This document shows positions 41,647 through 51,150 of a DNA stretch of 64,000 nucleotides, in pieces; within the stretch, counting starts at the first letter, position 1; each line of letters begins with the position of its first letter. The notes below the pieces were generated by a model that ran no database searches, was not told the origin of the DNA, and saw nothing but the letters and a program-made list of their open reading frames with translations. Both the position numbers and the translations under genes were made by a program. Where the stretch lies: contig JAHENF010000012.1 in assembly GCA_024643255.1 (NCBI GenBank), positions 20,078 through 84,077 on the forward strand. Reading direction: 5' to 3'. This DNA is from Ilumatobacteraceae bacterium (lineage in GTDB: Bacteria; Actinomycetota; Acidimicrobiia; Acidimicrobiales; Ilumatobacteraceae).

Positions 41647-42525
41647 TCACGGGGAGGCGAGGATGGCGCGCGGGACGATGTCCATGCCGAACCCGGTGAG
41701 GATCGCCAGGTAGAGCAGGCCGGTCGCCGCCATCACCGCCGAGTAGTAGCGCTCGCGCAACGCGGCCTTGGTGACGAAGATCAGGATGATCGTCGTCAGA
41801 GCGCACATCACCCACATCCATCCGAGCATGCCGCCCCAGCCGTCGTCGACCGTCCCGTTGAGCACCGCGATCATGCCGGTCGGCAGCAACATCACGATCA
41901 CCTCGGCGGGCCACAACCACGCGAGGGCGTCGACCATCTCGTTGAGCAGCACCCGCGGGAGGCCCGGCTGCGTCAGGTACCAGTGGCCGAGCAGCATCCC
42001 ATCGGACAGCGCCCCGATGAATGCCGCACCCACGAGTGTGCGGGCGATCGCGACGCCGGTGTTGCCGCCGGCGTCGAGGGCCGCGGCGAACAGACCGATC
42101 GCCCCGATGAGCGCCGGCACGAGGTCGAGAATCGGCGGGAATTCGGGCCCCATCGGGTCCGCGCCGTCGCTGTCCGCCGACGGCGACTCGACCGTGCGCT
42201 CGATGCCGGTCATGGCGGCGACGCGTTCGCTGCGGCGATCGTGTTCGGCCAGCGCTCCGCTGACACCGGCCCCCTTGCGCCGCACGGACACCGTCAGCGC
42301 GAACAGGCAGGTGATCATCACTCCGACCGACGCCGCCTCACGGACCGCGACGGTGCCGAATGCCAGCCCAGCCGCGAACGATCCGGCCGCGAAGCAGAAG
42401 TAGACCCCGCGTAGCAGCCACCCGTAGCCGAGGCTGGCGATGCGCCGTCGAGTGGTGAACCAGCAGAACAACATGCCACCGGTGGCCCACTGCAGGAGCA
42501 CGGTGGCGGCGTCGAGGCTGATCAC
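41647..42525 (-). CDS. Multi-pass membrane protein of unknown function
   Basis: 292 residues from GTG 42525. About eight hydrophobic helices are visible, for example AATVLLQWATGGMLFCWF, YFCFAAGSFAAGLAFG, LVPALIGAIGLFAAAL and GWMWVMCALTTIILIFV. A polar loop lies near 90-125 (RRKGAGVSGALAEHDRRSE). The first two helices resemble haem-copper-associated proteins only superficially and no motif supports that. It is divergent from the lipoprotein gene at 42561 with a 35-base gap. Confidence 0.65.
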   Translation of the reverse strand: MISLDAATVLLQWATGGMLFCWFTTRRRIASLGYGWLLRGVYFCFAAGSFAAGLAFGTVAVREAASVGVMITCLFALTVSVRRKGAGVSGALAEHDRRSERVAAMTGIERTVESPSADSDGADPMGPEFPPILDLVPALIGAIGLFAAALDAGGNTGVAIARTLVGAAFIGALSDGMLLGHWYLTQPGLPRVLLNEMVDALAWLWPAEVIVMLLPTGMIAVLNGTVDDGWGGMLGWMWVMCALTTIILIFVTKAALRERYYSAVMAATGLLYLAILTGFGMDIVPRAILASP

Positions 42526-42560
42526 GCTGACCCACGGTAACGCCGTAGCCTGACGGCGCC

Positions 42561-43223
42561 ATGGCCTCTCCTCGCCCGAATGATTCCACCGGTCGGCGAC
42601 GCCTCGCCGTCGTCGCACTGCTCGTCGGCACGGTGAGTATCTCCGCCTGCGCCACGGGACAGCGGCCGAGCTTCGATGCCGACCAGCCGGCGCTCGCGCC
42701 GACCGGCGACCCCGCCGCCGACGCCGTGCTCGACCGCCTCGACGGCATCGACCTCGAACAGTTCACGGCGGACTACTCGATCCTCACCCGCCTCGGCGGC
42801 CAGGAGTCGACCGCCACGGTGGTGCAGGCCGACAACAGCCGACGTTCGGTGACCGTGAACGACATCCGGTACCTGAACGGCACGGGCAATGCGGCCACGT
42901 GCAACCTCACCACCGGCGAGTGCGAGGCGTCGATCAACGATGCTCGCACGAGCGATCTCCAGGTCACGCACGACTTCTACGGGATCAGCATGGCTCGACG
43001 TCTCCGCGTCGACGCCGACCGCCGGATCGACAATTCCCGCGGCTATCTCGACACCATCGCCGGGCAGCAAGCCACGTGTGCGGACGTCCCGGTGTCCGGT
43101 GGCACCAAGACCTACTGCGTTCTCGACTCGGGGGTCCTCGCCCGCTATGTCGGTGCCGATCTGCAGATCGAACTGACGAGCATCAGCAACGTCGCCGACG
43201 AGACGAAGTTCGAGACGAACTGA
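42561..43223 (+). CDS. Lipoprotein of unknown function
   Basis: 220 residues: basic start, hydrophobic segment and lipobox SISAC near residue 30, so a surface lipoprotein. The mature part is acidic and contains four Cys (CNLTTGEC and CADV...YCVLD), which could form two disulfides. No domain is recognised. It is convergent with the M24 peptidase gene (10-base gap). The LppX-like fold was considered but not supported by any motif. Confidence 0.6.
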   Translation: MASPRPNDSTGRRRLAVVALLVGTVSISACATGQRPSFDADQPALAPTGDPAADAVLDRLDGIDLEQFTADYSILTRLGGQESTATVVQADNSRRSVTVNDIRYLNGTGNAATCNLTTGECEASINDARTSDLQVTHDFYGISMARRLRVDADRRIDNSRGYLDTIAGQQATCADVPVSGGTKTYCVLDSGVLARYVGADLQIELTSISNVADETKFETN

Positions 43224-43233
43224 GCGTCGCCGC

Positions 43234-44352
43234 TCAGGCGTCGACGCCGACGAGGCCGTGATCTGAGTTGTTGAGCGCCACGGGTCCGTCGGCGGTGGCC
43301 ACGACGATGTCCTCGAGCCGCATTCCCCATCGCCCCGGGATGTAGATGCCGGGTTCGACGCTGTAGGCGTGGCCCGCCTCGAGCGGGAGCTGGTTGCCCT
43401 CGACGATGTAGGGGTCCTCATGCTCCTCCATCCCGATCCCGTGGCCGGTGCGGTGGATGAAGTACTCGCCGTAGCCGGCGTCATCGATCACCTTGCGGGT
43501 CGCTCGATCGATCTCCTCGCACGGCGTGCCGACGGCACCGGCGGCCACGCCGACTCGTTGCGCCTCGTGGAGCACCGCATAGGCCTCCGCGACGTCGGCC
43601 GATGGCTCGCCGGTGAACACGCAGCGGGTCGTGTCGGAGCAGTAGCCGGCCATCGTGCCGCCGAAGTCGCACAGGACGATCTCGTTCTCGCGGATCAGGC
43701 GAGATCCGGCGTGGTGATGCGGGCTCGCCGCGTTCTCGCCCGCCGCGACGATGGCGAAGTTGACCTTGTCGTGGCCTTCCTCGATGATCCGTCGGCTGAG
43801 GTGGGCCGACACGTCGGCCTCGGTGCGACCGACCAAGGGGATCTCTCCACGCTGCAGCTCGGCGGCGATCCGGTCGACGGCGGCACCGGCCGCCGTGAGC
43901 GCATCGATCTCGGCCTGATCCTTCGACATCCGCAGCGGGCCGACCACGTCGACCGCCCGGGTGAATTCGGCGCCCGGCAGCTGCGGGAGCAGTTCGACGA
44001 GGAAACGGGCCCACATCTGGTCGCCGACGGCGACGCGACCCGAACCGGCCGCAAGACCGGCGACGAGCGCCGTCGGATTCTGCGTCTCACCCCACGCCAG
44101 GAGCTCGAACGCTCCGGGCACTTCACGCACGCGGGGCGCCTCGAGTGCGGGGATGATCATCGTGGCGTCGCCGGCGCGCGGGACGACCAGCATCGTGAGA
44201 CGTTCGAGCGGCATGGCGGTGTAGCCGGTGAGATAGGGCAGATCGTGGCCGACCGACAGCAGCAAGGTGTCGACGTCGTGCTCAGCCATCGCAGCGCGCA
44301 CCCGCGCGAGTCGTTCGAGGTACACGGACGGGTCGACGCCGGCTGCGCTCAT
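43234..44352 (-). CDS. M24-family Xaa-Pro peptidase
   Basis: 372 residues. The pita-bread metal ligands are visible: Asp in LCDFGGTMAGYCSDTTR, His in HRTGHGIGMEEHEDP, Glu in SVEPGIYIPG and Glu in MRLEDIVV. The N-terminal creatinase-like domain covers about 10-140. The family removes N-terminal residues before proline (PepQ/PepP type). ATG 44352 is used because the frame upstream is repeat DNA. A 51-nt palindrome lies 27 bases upstream of the start. Confidence 0.9.
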   Translation of the reverse strand: MSAAGVDPSVYLERLARVRAAMAEHDVDTLLLSVGHDLPYLTGYTAMPLERLTMLVVPRAGDATMIIPALEAPRVREVPGAFELLAWGETQNPTALVAGLAAGSGRVAVGDQMWARFLVELLPQLPGAEFTRAVDVVGPLRMSKDQAEIDALTAAGAAVDRIAAELQRGEIPLVGRTEADVSAHLSRRIIEEGHDKVNFAIVAAGENAASPHHHAGSRLIRENEIVLCDFGGTMAGYCSDTTRCVFTGEPSADVAEAYAVLHEAQRVGVAAGAVGTPCEEIDRATRKVIDDAGYGEYFIHRTGHGIGMEEHEDPYIVEGNQLPLEAGHAYSVEPGIYIPGRWGMRLEDIVVATADGPVALNNSDHGLVGVDA

Positions 44353-44378
44353 CGCGCCAGTCTGCTCCCCTTCACCCC

Positions 44379-44429
44379 GTTTGCGGCGCGTCTCCGTTGG
44401 GCCATTCCAACCGCAACGCGCCGCAAACG
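44379..44429. repeat. 51-nt dispersed palindromic element, copy A4
   Basis: Begins GTTTGCGGCGCG and ends CGCGCCGCAAACG, the best matched ends of the family (12-base arms exact). Inner GTTGGGCC and TTCCAAC-like sequence adds pairing. It lies between the minus-strand genes at 44442 and 44352, hence downstream of one and upstream of the other. Length is exactly 51 bases. Confidence 0.82.
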
Positions 44430-44441
44430 TGGTGGACGGGG

Positions 44442-45821
44442 TCAGTCGCCGGGCGTGGGAGCGGTCGTGATCACGTCGATCGGTGGCGGAGCCGCATTGC
44501 GCTCGCCCTCGAACACGCTCGGGGGCTGGATGTACACCCACCCGCCGCCGCAGTCACCGCCGGCCATCGACAGGTCCTGACACACCGTGTCACGGGTGAT
44601 CCTCCACGCTCCATCGACCACGACGGCGATGCCGTAGCGGTTCGAGAGCCCGACGCCGTCGGTGTCGACCCGGTACCGGAACCACGCCTCCGTCGGCGTG
44701 GTGAACACCAACTCCTCGATGACCGCAGTGGCACTCGACGCCTCCGTCGAATAACCGCCCTCGGCCACCTGGGCCCTGGCCTCCGACACACCCGTCGAAT
44801 CGTCGAGGTACACCGCATCGCCGTCGAGCAGCACCGTCGAGTCGTACAACGCGGTCATCGCAGCCACGATCTCGGCCTCGGCCGCCGCCGCGTCGGCCGG
44901 CTGCTCACCCGGATCGGGGAGCGCCGGCGGCGGCGGCTCGCATGCCGCGCGGAATTCCGGATCGTTCCAGGTCCCGACTCCGTCGGAGCTGACGACGCGG
45001 GGGTCGGCGCCACCCTCGAAGGCAACGGTGAACACCGGCGGCGTGTCACTCCAATAGCTGTAGTCACCCTCGACGATCTCGGTCGGCGCGACGCCCGGAG
45101 CGGTCAACAGAGCGATGCCGTTGACCGGCGCGGCCGAATCGGTCGCTCCGTCGGCGAATGTCACGGTCACCTTCGTCGTGTCCAGCGGCGCCTGCGCGAC
45201 GATCACCCACTGCGGCTGCCCATCGGTGGTTCCCAGAGTCAGCCACGAGACGGCGCGCCCCTGGTACGGCTCGCTGTACCAGGGCGCTCCGCCGACGTCG
45301 ATCACCCCGTTGCCCGAGAGCGCGATGCGCAGCTGTCCCGACTCGAAACACCACGGCGCCGGCTGCCACGAGCCGTCACCGAACTCGGCACCGTTGTCCC
45401 AGATCTGCCCGAGGTGTGCGCGCAGCACGAACCCCGTGTCGGTGACTCGCTCGGCGAGCAGCGTCATCGGTTGGCCACCGAACGACGAGTAGCCCACCCC
45501 TCCCGAGGCGTACGACCCCGAGCTGCTGTCGGCGGCACTCAACTCGCCGACCAACGGAGCTGATCTCGCCGGAACGTCGTCGACGAGCGGATCGGTCGTC
45601 GCGGGCGCCTCGGTGCCCGACGGCGCCGGCTCGGCGGCGGTCACGTCGGGTGACGCCAGACTTCCGCCGCTGTCGTCGACGCTCCGACCGATCCCGTAGC
45701 CCACTCCCCCGGCGGCCGCGATCAACATCGCCGCGCCCACGCCTGCGGCCCAGCGCCGTCGAGAACTGCCGCCGCCCTCGCCGCTCGGCTCCACCTCCAA
45801 GTCGTCGAACGTGATGCTCAT
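44442..45821 (-). CDS. Membrane-anchored extracytoplasmic protein of unknown function
   Basis: 459 residues. A cytoplasmic acidic start (MSITFDDLEVEPSGEG) leads to one transmembrane segment (AAGVGAAMLIAAAGGVGYGI, residues about 25-45), then a Ser/Gly/Ala/Thr linker and a large outside domain with several Trp-rich strands. Two parts can be seen, about 120-285 and 310-455, split by a PPPPALPDPGEQP linker. The layout is like anti-sigma-factor or sensor proteins, but no such domain is recognised. A strong ribosome site GGGAAGGGG precedes ATG 45821. Confidence 0.65.
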   Translation of the reverse strand: MSITFDDLEVEPSGEGGGSSRRRWAAGVGAAMLIAAAGGVGYGIGRSVDDSGGSLASPDVTAAEPAPSGTEAPATTDPLVDDVPARSAPLVGELSAADSSSGSYASGGVGYSSFGGQPMTLLAERVTDTGFVLRAHLGQIWDNGAEFGDGSWQPAPWCFESGQLRIALSGNGVIDVGGAPWYSEPYQGRAVSWLTLGTTDGQPQWVIVAQAPLDTTKVTVTFADGATDSAAPVNGIALLTAPGVAPTEIVEGDYSYWSDTPPVFTVAFEGGADPRVVSSDGVGTWNDPEFRAACEPPPPALPDPGEQPADAAAAEAEIVAAMTALYDSTVLLDGDAVYLDDSTGVSEARAQVAEGGYSTEASSATAVIEELVFTTPTEAWFRYRVDTDGVGLSNRYGIAVVVDGAWRITRDTVCQDLSMAGGDCGGGWVYIQPPSVFEGERNAAPPPIDVITTAPTPGD

Positions 45822-45927
45822 CGCCGAACCCCTTCCCGATCGTGGACTGCCCCTCGAGTGTCAGACGTTCGCCGGGGCGGCCTGGTTCCAACGTACCGGA
45901 CCCCGAATGGGCGGGGAATAGATCACG

Positions 45928-46290
45928 GTGTCGTTCGTTGCAACCGACATGCCCGACGACACGCGCGACACCGTCAGCCAGATCGACCTGTACTGGAGAC
46001 CGGGTTGCGGATTCTGTTCGATGCTGCAGCGCAAGTTGGATCAACTCGGCATCGAACGTGTCGAGCACAACATCTGGGACAACCCCGACGATGCTGCTGT
46101 CGTGCGCCTGCACGCGAACGGCAACGAGACGGTCCCCACGGTCGTCATCGGCGATTCCGGGTTCGTCAACCCGTCGGCCGGCGAGCTCGCCAGCTACCTC
46201 GCCGAGCATCACCCCGACCTGCTTCCGGAGAATTTCGAGCCCCCACAGCCGAGCGCTGTGAGCCGCCTCGCCAGCAAGGTGTTCGGGTGA
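45928..46290 (+). CDS. Glutaredoxin/mycoredoxin-like protein
   Basis: 120 residues from GTG 45928 (ATG 45949 is an alternative). A thioredoxin-fold strand QIDLYWRPGCGFC holds the CGFC active site near residue 27, and ETVPTVVIGD supplies the cis-Pro loop. The WRPGCGFC context is that of mycoredoxins, which use mycothiol to reduce mixed disulfides. Mca at 17.5 kb shows that the organism handles mycothiol. A C-terminal extension (QPSAVSRLASKVFG) is present. Confidence 0.85.
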   Translation: MSFVATDMPDDTRDTVSQIDLYWRPGCGFCSMLQRKLDQLGIERVEHNIWDNPDDAAVVRLHANGNETVPTVVIGDSGFVNPSAGELASYLAEHHPDLLPENFEPPQPSAVSRLASKVFG

Positions 46291-46330
46291 CCTGTAGCCG
46301 CGTCGGCGCGCGACGGGTACTGTCGACCCC

Positions 46331-47752
46331 ATGAGCGATCCTCGTCTCGTCGGGACCGAGATCGTCGACTCGGTCATCGACACCATCGGCAACACACCTC
46401 TCGTACGCCTCAAGCGGCTCACCGAACTCGAGGGCATCGAGTGTGTGTTCGCGATGAAGAACGAGAGCACCAACCCGGGCGGCTCTGCCAAGGATCGTCC
46501 AGCGTTGGAGATGATCCTCGCGGCCGAACGCGAAGGGCTCCTGAAGCCGGGTGGCACGATCGTCGAGCCGACGAGCGGCAACACCGGCGTCGGACTCGCG
46601 ATCGTCGCAGCTCAGCGCGGCTACACGTGCGTGTTCGTGATGACCGACAAGGTCGCCCCGGAGAAGGTCTCCCTGCTCAAGGCCTACGGCGCCGAGGTCG
46701 TCGTCTGCCCTGTGGCGGTGGAGCCGAGCGACCCCCAGAGCTACTACAGCGTGGCCGAGAGGTTGACCGAGGAACTGGGCGCGTTCCGACCGAACCAGTA
46801 CGACAACCCGCACAACCCCGAGGCTCATGTCAAGACCACAGGCCCGGAGATCTGGCGCCAGACCGGCGGGCGCATCACCCACTTCGTGGCCGGCGCCGGC
46901 ACGTGTGGCTCGATCACGGGCGTTGCCCGATACCTCAAGTCGATGAACCCCGACATCAAGATCATCGCCGCCGACCCCGAGGGCTCGGTCTACTCCGGCG
47001 GGTCGGGCCGCCCGTACCTCGTCGAGGGCGTCGGCGAGGACTTCTTCCCGGCCGCCTGGGAACCCGAACTGCTCGACGACATCATCGCGATCAGCGACGA
47101 GGAGAGCTTCCTGACCGCGCGCTACGTCTCCGAACGCGAAGGCATCCTGATCGGCGGCTCCGGCGGCATGGCGGTCGCCGCCGCCATCAAGGTCGCCAAG
47201 TCGGCGAAGCCCGACGACGTCGTCGTGGTCTTCAACCCCGACTCCGGACGCGGCTACCTCTCGCGAGTCTTCGACGACGCGTGGATGGCCAACTTCGGCT
47301 TCCTGCGCGAATGCGACCAGTGCGTCGGCGCCGTGCTCGATGCCCGCAATGCCTCGATCGAGAACCTGCTCTACGTCAACCCCGGCCAACTCGTGTCGGA
47401 GGCGATCGAGCTCATGCGCTCGACCGGTGTCAGCCAGCTGCCGGTCTGCAAGAACACACCGCCGTTCGCTGCCGCCGAGGTGTCGGGATCGATCGACGAA
47501 CTCGAACTCATGGAGGCGATCCACCGCGACCCCGGGGTGATGTCCACACCGGTCGAGAAGGTGATGGGCCCGAAGCTGCCGACCATCGGCGTCGGCCAGA
47601 AGCTCGAACTCGCCGTCGAGATGTTGGAGTCGGCACCCGCGCTGCTGGTGCTGTCCGGCGGACGGCCGCTCAGCGTGCTCACCCGCACCGACGTGCTCGC
47701 CTACTTCAGCGCGGTCGCCGAGGCTGCGATCGGAGGTCCCCAACGTGGGTGA
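46331..47752 (+). CDS. cbs: Cystathionine beta-synthase
   Basis: 473 residues. The fold-type II PLP core (about 1-325) has NESTNPGGSAKDRPA with the PLP Lys, EPTSGNTG binding substrate, and GTCGSITGVARYL holding the phosphate. Two CBS domains follow (about 340-465: LLYVNPGQLVSEAIELM and PTIGVGQKLELAVEML), the architecture of CBS rather than cysteine synthase. It condenses serine (or O-acetylserine) with homocysteine to cystathionine. The downstream gamma-enzyme overlaps by 8 bases, so both run in the same operon. Confidence 0.9.
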   Translation: MSDPRLVGTEIVDSVIDTIGNTPLVRLKRLTELEGIECVFAMKNESTNPGGSAKDRPALEMILAAEREGLLKPGGTIVEPTSGNTGVGLAIVAAQRGYTCVFVMTDKVAPEKVSLLKAYGAEVVVCPVAVEPSDPQSYYSVAERLTEELGAFRPNQYDNPHNPEAHVKTTGPEIWRQTGGRITHFVAGAGTCGSITGVARYLKSMNPDIKIIAADPEGSVYSGGSGRPYLVEGVGEDFFPAAWEPELLDDIIAISDEESFLTARYVSEREGILIGGSGGMAVAAAIKVAKSAKPDDVVVVFNPDSGRGYLSRVFDDAWMANFGFLRECDQCVGAVLDARNASIENLLYVNPGQLVSEAIELMRSTGVSQLPVCKNTPPFAAAEVSGSIDELELMEAIHRDPGVMSTPVEKVMGPKLPTIGVGQKLELAVEMLESAPALLVLSGGRPLSVLTRTDVLAYFSAVAEAAIGGPQRG

Positions 47753-48908
47753 CACCGAGGCTTCGAACCGACCATCGTTCTCCACTCGCGCGATCCATGC
47801 CGGACAGGACCCCGATCCGGCCACCGGGGCCGTCGTCACGCCGATCTCGCTGTCGACGACGTTCGCCCAAGAGGGCGTCGGCCAACACAAGGGGTTCGAG
47901 TACTCCCGCTCCGGCAACCCAACCCGCGCTGCGCTCGAAGGCCAGATGGCATCGCTGGAGGAAGCGGCACACGGGCTGGCGTTCGCGAGCGGCCTCGCCG
48001 CCGAGGACAACATCCTGCGGCTGCTGCGCCCCGGCCAACGGATCCTGCTCGGCAACGACGCCTACGGCGGCACGTTCCGGTTGATCTCCAAGGTGTGGAG
48101 CCCGCTCGGATTTCCGTGGTCGGCCGTCGACCTGACCGACCTCGACGCGTTGCGCGCCGACTGGCCCGACGACGTCGGCATGGTGTGGCTCGAGACGCCG
48201 ACCAATCCGCTGCTCACCTGCTTCGACATCGAGGCGATCAGCGAGATCGCCCACAACCGCGGGGCGATCGTCGTGGTCGACAACACCTTCGCCACGCCGT
48301 ATCTCCAGCAGCCGCTGACGCTCGGCGCCGACATCGTCGTGCACTCGGCCACCAAGTACCTCGGTGGCCACAGCGACGTGGTTGGAGGGTTCGTGGCCGT
48401 CAGCGACGACGAACTCGGTGAGCGACTTCGATTCACTCAGAACGCCGCAGGTGCGGTGCCGGCACCTTTCGACTGCTATCTCGTCCTGCGCGGCGTCAAG
48501 ACGTTGGCCGTGCGAATGGACCGCCACTGTGAGAACGCCCGCGCTGTCGTCGACCTGCTCGTCGGCCATCCGGCCGTCGACCGGGTGCTGTATCCGCAGC
48601 TGCCGGATCATCCCGGACACGCGGCAGCGGCGAAACAGATGCGCGACTTCGGCGGGATGGTGTCGTTCACGGTCGCCGCGGGCAGAGACGCCGCGATGGC
48701 CGTCGCTGCGTCGACCGAGATCTTCACGCTGGCCGAGTCGCTCGGAGCGGTCGAGAGCCTGATCGAGCATCCCGGCGCGATGACGCACGCGTCGGCAGCC
48801 GGCTCACCGCTCGAGGTCCCCGACAATCTCCTTCGACTGTCCGTCGGCATCGAGGATGCCGCCGACCTCGTCGCCGACCTCGAACAGGCACTCGATCGTC
48901 TGGGATGA
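47745..48908 (+). CDS. metB: Cystathionine gamma-synthase/lyase
   Basis: 387 residues from GTG 47745, with GGAGG ten bases upstream inside the cbs gene. The Cys/Met-metabolism PLP fold is clear: [27 protein letters not shown], and the PLP Lys in [12 protein letters not shown]. Sequence alone does not decide between gamma-synthase (forming cystathionine) and gamma-lyase (forming cysteine). Next to cbs, the reverse transsulfuration lyase role is the better fit; the symbol metB follows the family name only. Confidence 0.85.
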   Translation: MGDTEASNRPSFSTRAIHAGQDPDPATGAVVTPISLSTTFAQEGVGQHKGFEYSRSGNPTRAALEGQMASLEEAAHGLAFASGLAAEDNILRLLRPGQRILLGNDAYGGTFRLISKVWSPLGFPWSAVDLTDLDALRADWPDDVGMVWLETPTNPLLTCFDIEAISEIAHNRGAIVVVDNTFATPYLQQPLTLGADIVVHSATKYLGGHSDVVGGFVAVSDDELGERLRFTQNAAGAVPAPFDCYLVLRGVKTLAVRMDRHCENARAVVDLLVGHPAVDRVLYPQLPDHPGHAAAAKQMRDFGGMVSFTVAAGRDAAMAVAASTEIFTLAESLGAVESLIEHPGAMTHASAAGSPLEVPDNLLRLSVGIEDAADLVADLEQALDRLG

Positions 48909-48912
48909 ACCG

Positions 48913-50322
48913 ATGAATCCAGCGCCGACCAACCGCCCGATCGTGGTCGCCGCCAATCGGCTGCCCGTGATGCGCACCGAGGACGGATGGGCGCCGAGCC
49001 CCGGTGGCCTCGTTCGTGCGCTGCTGCCGATGTTGCGCGACAGCGGTGGGACGTGGGTCGGATGGACCGGCGATCCGGATGACAATGCCGAGCCCTTCAC
49101 CGTCGAGGGCGTCAACCTGCACCCCGTGCCGATCAGCGCCGAGGAACTCGAGCTCTACTACGAGGGGTTCTCGAACGACGCGTTGTGGCCGCTGTATCAC
49201 GATGCGCTCCGCGAGTCGACGTACTCCGGCGAGCAGTGGGACGCGTACATGCAGGTCAACCAACGTTTCGCCGTGAGACTCGCGAACATCTCCCCACCGG
49301 ATGCGATCGTCTGGATCCACGACTACCAGCTGCAGCTCGTCCCCAAGATGTTGCGAGAGCTCCGCAGCGACGTCACCATCGGGTTCTTTCTCCACATCCC
49401 GTTCCCGCCGTACGAGTTGTTCTCCCGGCTCCCGTGGCGGACCGAGATCGTCGAAGGGCTCCTCGGCTGCGACCTCCTCGGCTTCCAGCGTCCGATGGGC
49501 ACCACGAACTTCATCACCGCAGCACAGCAGCTCAAACACGTCGATGCCCATCACGATGTGATCGAGAACCCCGATCACCGCACACGGGTTGGCGCATTCC
49601 CGATCTCGATCGATGTCGACGACGTCGAGGCCATGGCCGCCGGCCGCGCCACACGTCAACGCATGAGCCAGATCCGCGCCCGGTTGGGCGACCCCGAGGT
49701 GATCCTGCTCGGCGTCGACCGCCTCGACTACACCAAGGGCATCGGGCTGCGGCTACGAGCGTTCGCTGCACTGTTGGAGTCCGGTGAGCTCGACCCTGAA
49801 CGCCATGTGATGGTGCAGGTCGCGACGCCGACCCGTGAAGCGGTGGAGCACTACCAGGACGAGCGCCACCAGATCGAACGCCTCGTGGGCGAGATCAACG
49901 GCCGGTACAGCCGCATCGGGCTCCCGGTGATCCACTACCTGTACCAGTCGTTGCCGTTCGACGAACTGATCGCGCTCTATCGCGCCGGCGACGTGATGCT
50001 GGTGACGCCGTTCCGCGACGGCATGAATCTCGTGGCCAAGGAGTACGCCGCCGCGCACATCGATGGTGACGGCGTGCTCGTGCTGTCGGAGTTCGCCGGC
50101 GCCGCCGACGAACTGACCGACGCGGTGCTCGTCAATCCTCACGACGATCACGCACTCCAGCGGGCGATCATCACCGCTGTGGACATGCATCGTCACGAGC
50201 GTCGCGAGCGGATGGCCGGCCTGCGTGCTCAGATCCGCAAGAGCGACGTGCAGGGCTGGGCCGATCGTTTCCTCGGCGAGATGACTGCATCGGCCGACGC
50301 GCGTGACGGCGCCACCGGTTGA
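48913..50322 (+). CDS. otsA: Alpha,alpha-trehalose-phosphate synthase
   Basis: 469 residues, GT20 family. ANRLPV with the Arg near residue 17, [22 protein letters not shown] and [11 protein letters not shown] bind UDP-glucose and glucose 6-phosphate. It makes trehalose 6-phosphate, and otsB directly downstream removes the phosphate, giving the compatible solute trehalose. ATG 48913 is used; the ATG 8 bases earlier is out of frame. It starts 4 bases after the metB stop, so a shared transcript is possible. Confidence 0.93.
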   Translation: MNPAPTNRPIVVAANRLPVMRTEDGWAPSPGGLVRALLPMLRDSGGTWVGWTGDPDDNAEPFTVEGVNLHPVPISAEELELYYEGFSNDALWPLYHDALRESTYSGEQWDAYMQVNQRFAVRLANISPPDAIVWIHDYQLQLVPKMLRELRSDVTIGFFLHIPFPPYELFSRLPWRTEIVEGLLGCDLLGFQRPMGTTNFITAAQQLKHVDAHHDVIENPDHRTRVGAFPISIDVDDVEAMAAGRATRQRMSQIRARLGDPEVILLGVDRLDYTKGIGLRLRAFAALLESGELDPERHVMVQVATPTREAVEHYQDERHQIERLVGEINGRYSRIGLPVIHYLYQSLPFDELIALYRAGDVMLVTPFRDGMNLVAKEYAAAHIDGDGVLVLSEFAGAADELTDAVLVNPHDDHALQRAIITAVDMHRHERRERMAGLRAQIRKSDVQGWADRFLGEMTASADARDGATG

Positions 50323-51074
50323 CGAGGGTGACCATCTACGACGACCCCCACGAGCTCGCCCGGATGGTCGCCGCGGCGCCTCGGCCGCTGATGGTCGGGC
50401 TCGATGTCGACGGTGTGCTCTCACCCCTGGTCGATCACGCCGCCGACGCGACCCTCCTCGACGGCGTGGCTGACGCCGTGAGTGCCCTCGCGGAGCTGGA
50501 TTCGGTCCGTGTCGCTGTCGTCTCCGGACGATCGCTCGACGGCCTCGCACAGTTCGGCTTCGGACCGGATGTCGAGGTGATCGGCAGCCACGGCATGGAG
50601 GTCCGGCACCGTCCGATGGATCCACTCGACGCCACCGAATCGCGCCGACTCGCCGAACTCGACGCGCTGGCCGTCGACGGCGCCGAACGCGCCGGTGAGG
50701 GCGCCTGGATCGAACGCAAACCGGCCAGCGTCGTGCTGCACGTCCGCCAAGCCGACGCCGTGAGCGGGAGCGCCGCGCTCGACGGCCTGCGCGTGGCCGC
50801 CGAGCGCATCGAGGGGGCGACCGCCAAGTCGGGCAGCAACGTGCTCGAGCTCTTCGCCCGGCACGCCGACAAGGGCGCGATGCTGATGCACCTCGCCCGC
50901 GAGTTCCGCGCGGCGACCACCGTGTTCGTCGGCGACGACGTGACCGACGAGGATGCCTTCGCCCGCCTCGGGGCCAACGACATCGCCATCAAGGTCGGCG
51001 ACGCCGACACGATCGCATGGCACCGTCTCCACGACCCGGCAGCCGTCCTCACTTGGCTCCGAGCACTCACCTGA
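50319..51074 (+). CDS. otsB: Trehalose-phosphatase
   Basis: 251 residues, HAD superfamily. The nucleophile motif is GLDVDGVLSPL near residue 27, motif II VVSGRSLD, and motif IV GDDVTDEDAF. It dephosphorylates trehalose 6-phosphate. TTG 50319 overlaps the otsA stop (TTGA); GTG 50328 is an alternative start. A 51-nt palindrome lies after its stop, between it and the convergent rnhB. Confidence 0.9.
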   Translation: MTRVTIYDDPHELARMVAAAPRPLMVGLDVDGVLSPLVDHAADATLLDGVADAVSALAELDSVRVAVVSGRSLDGLAQFGFGPDVEVIGSHGMEVRHRPMDPLDATESRRLAELDALAVDGAERAGEGAWIERKPASVVLHVRQADAVSGSAALDGLRVAAERIEGATAKSGSNVLELFARHADKGAMLMHLAREFRAATTVFVGDDVTDEDAFARLGANDIAIKVGDADTIAWHRLHDPAAVLTWLRALT

Positions 51075-51084
51075 GCCAATTTCC

Positions 51085-51135
51085 GTTTGCGGCGCACTTT
51101 GGTTGACCCATCCCAACCAGAACGCGCCACAAACG
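51085..51135. repeat. 51-nt dispersed palindromic element, copy A5
   Basis: Begins GTTTGCGGCGCA and ends CGCGCCACAAACG, inner GGTTGACCC and CCCAACC extending the stem. It lies between the convergent otsB and rnhB genes in a 76-base gap and may end both transcripts. Outer CCGTTTG and CAAACGG keep the symmetry one base further. Exactly 51 bases like the four others. Confidence 0.82.
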
Positions 51136-51150
51136 GAACTTTGTTGAGGG

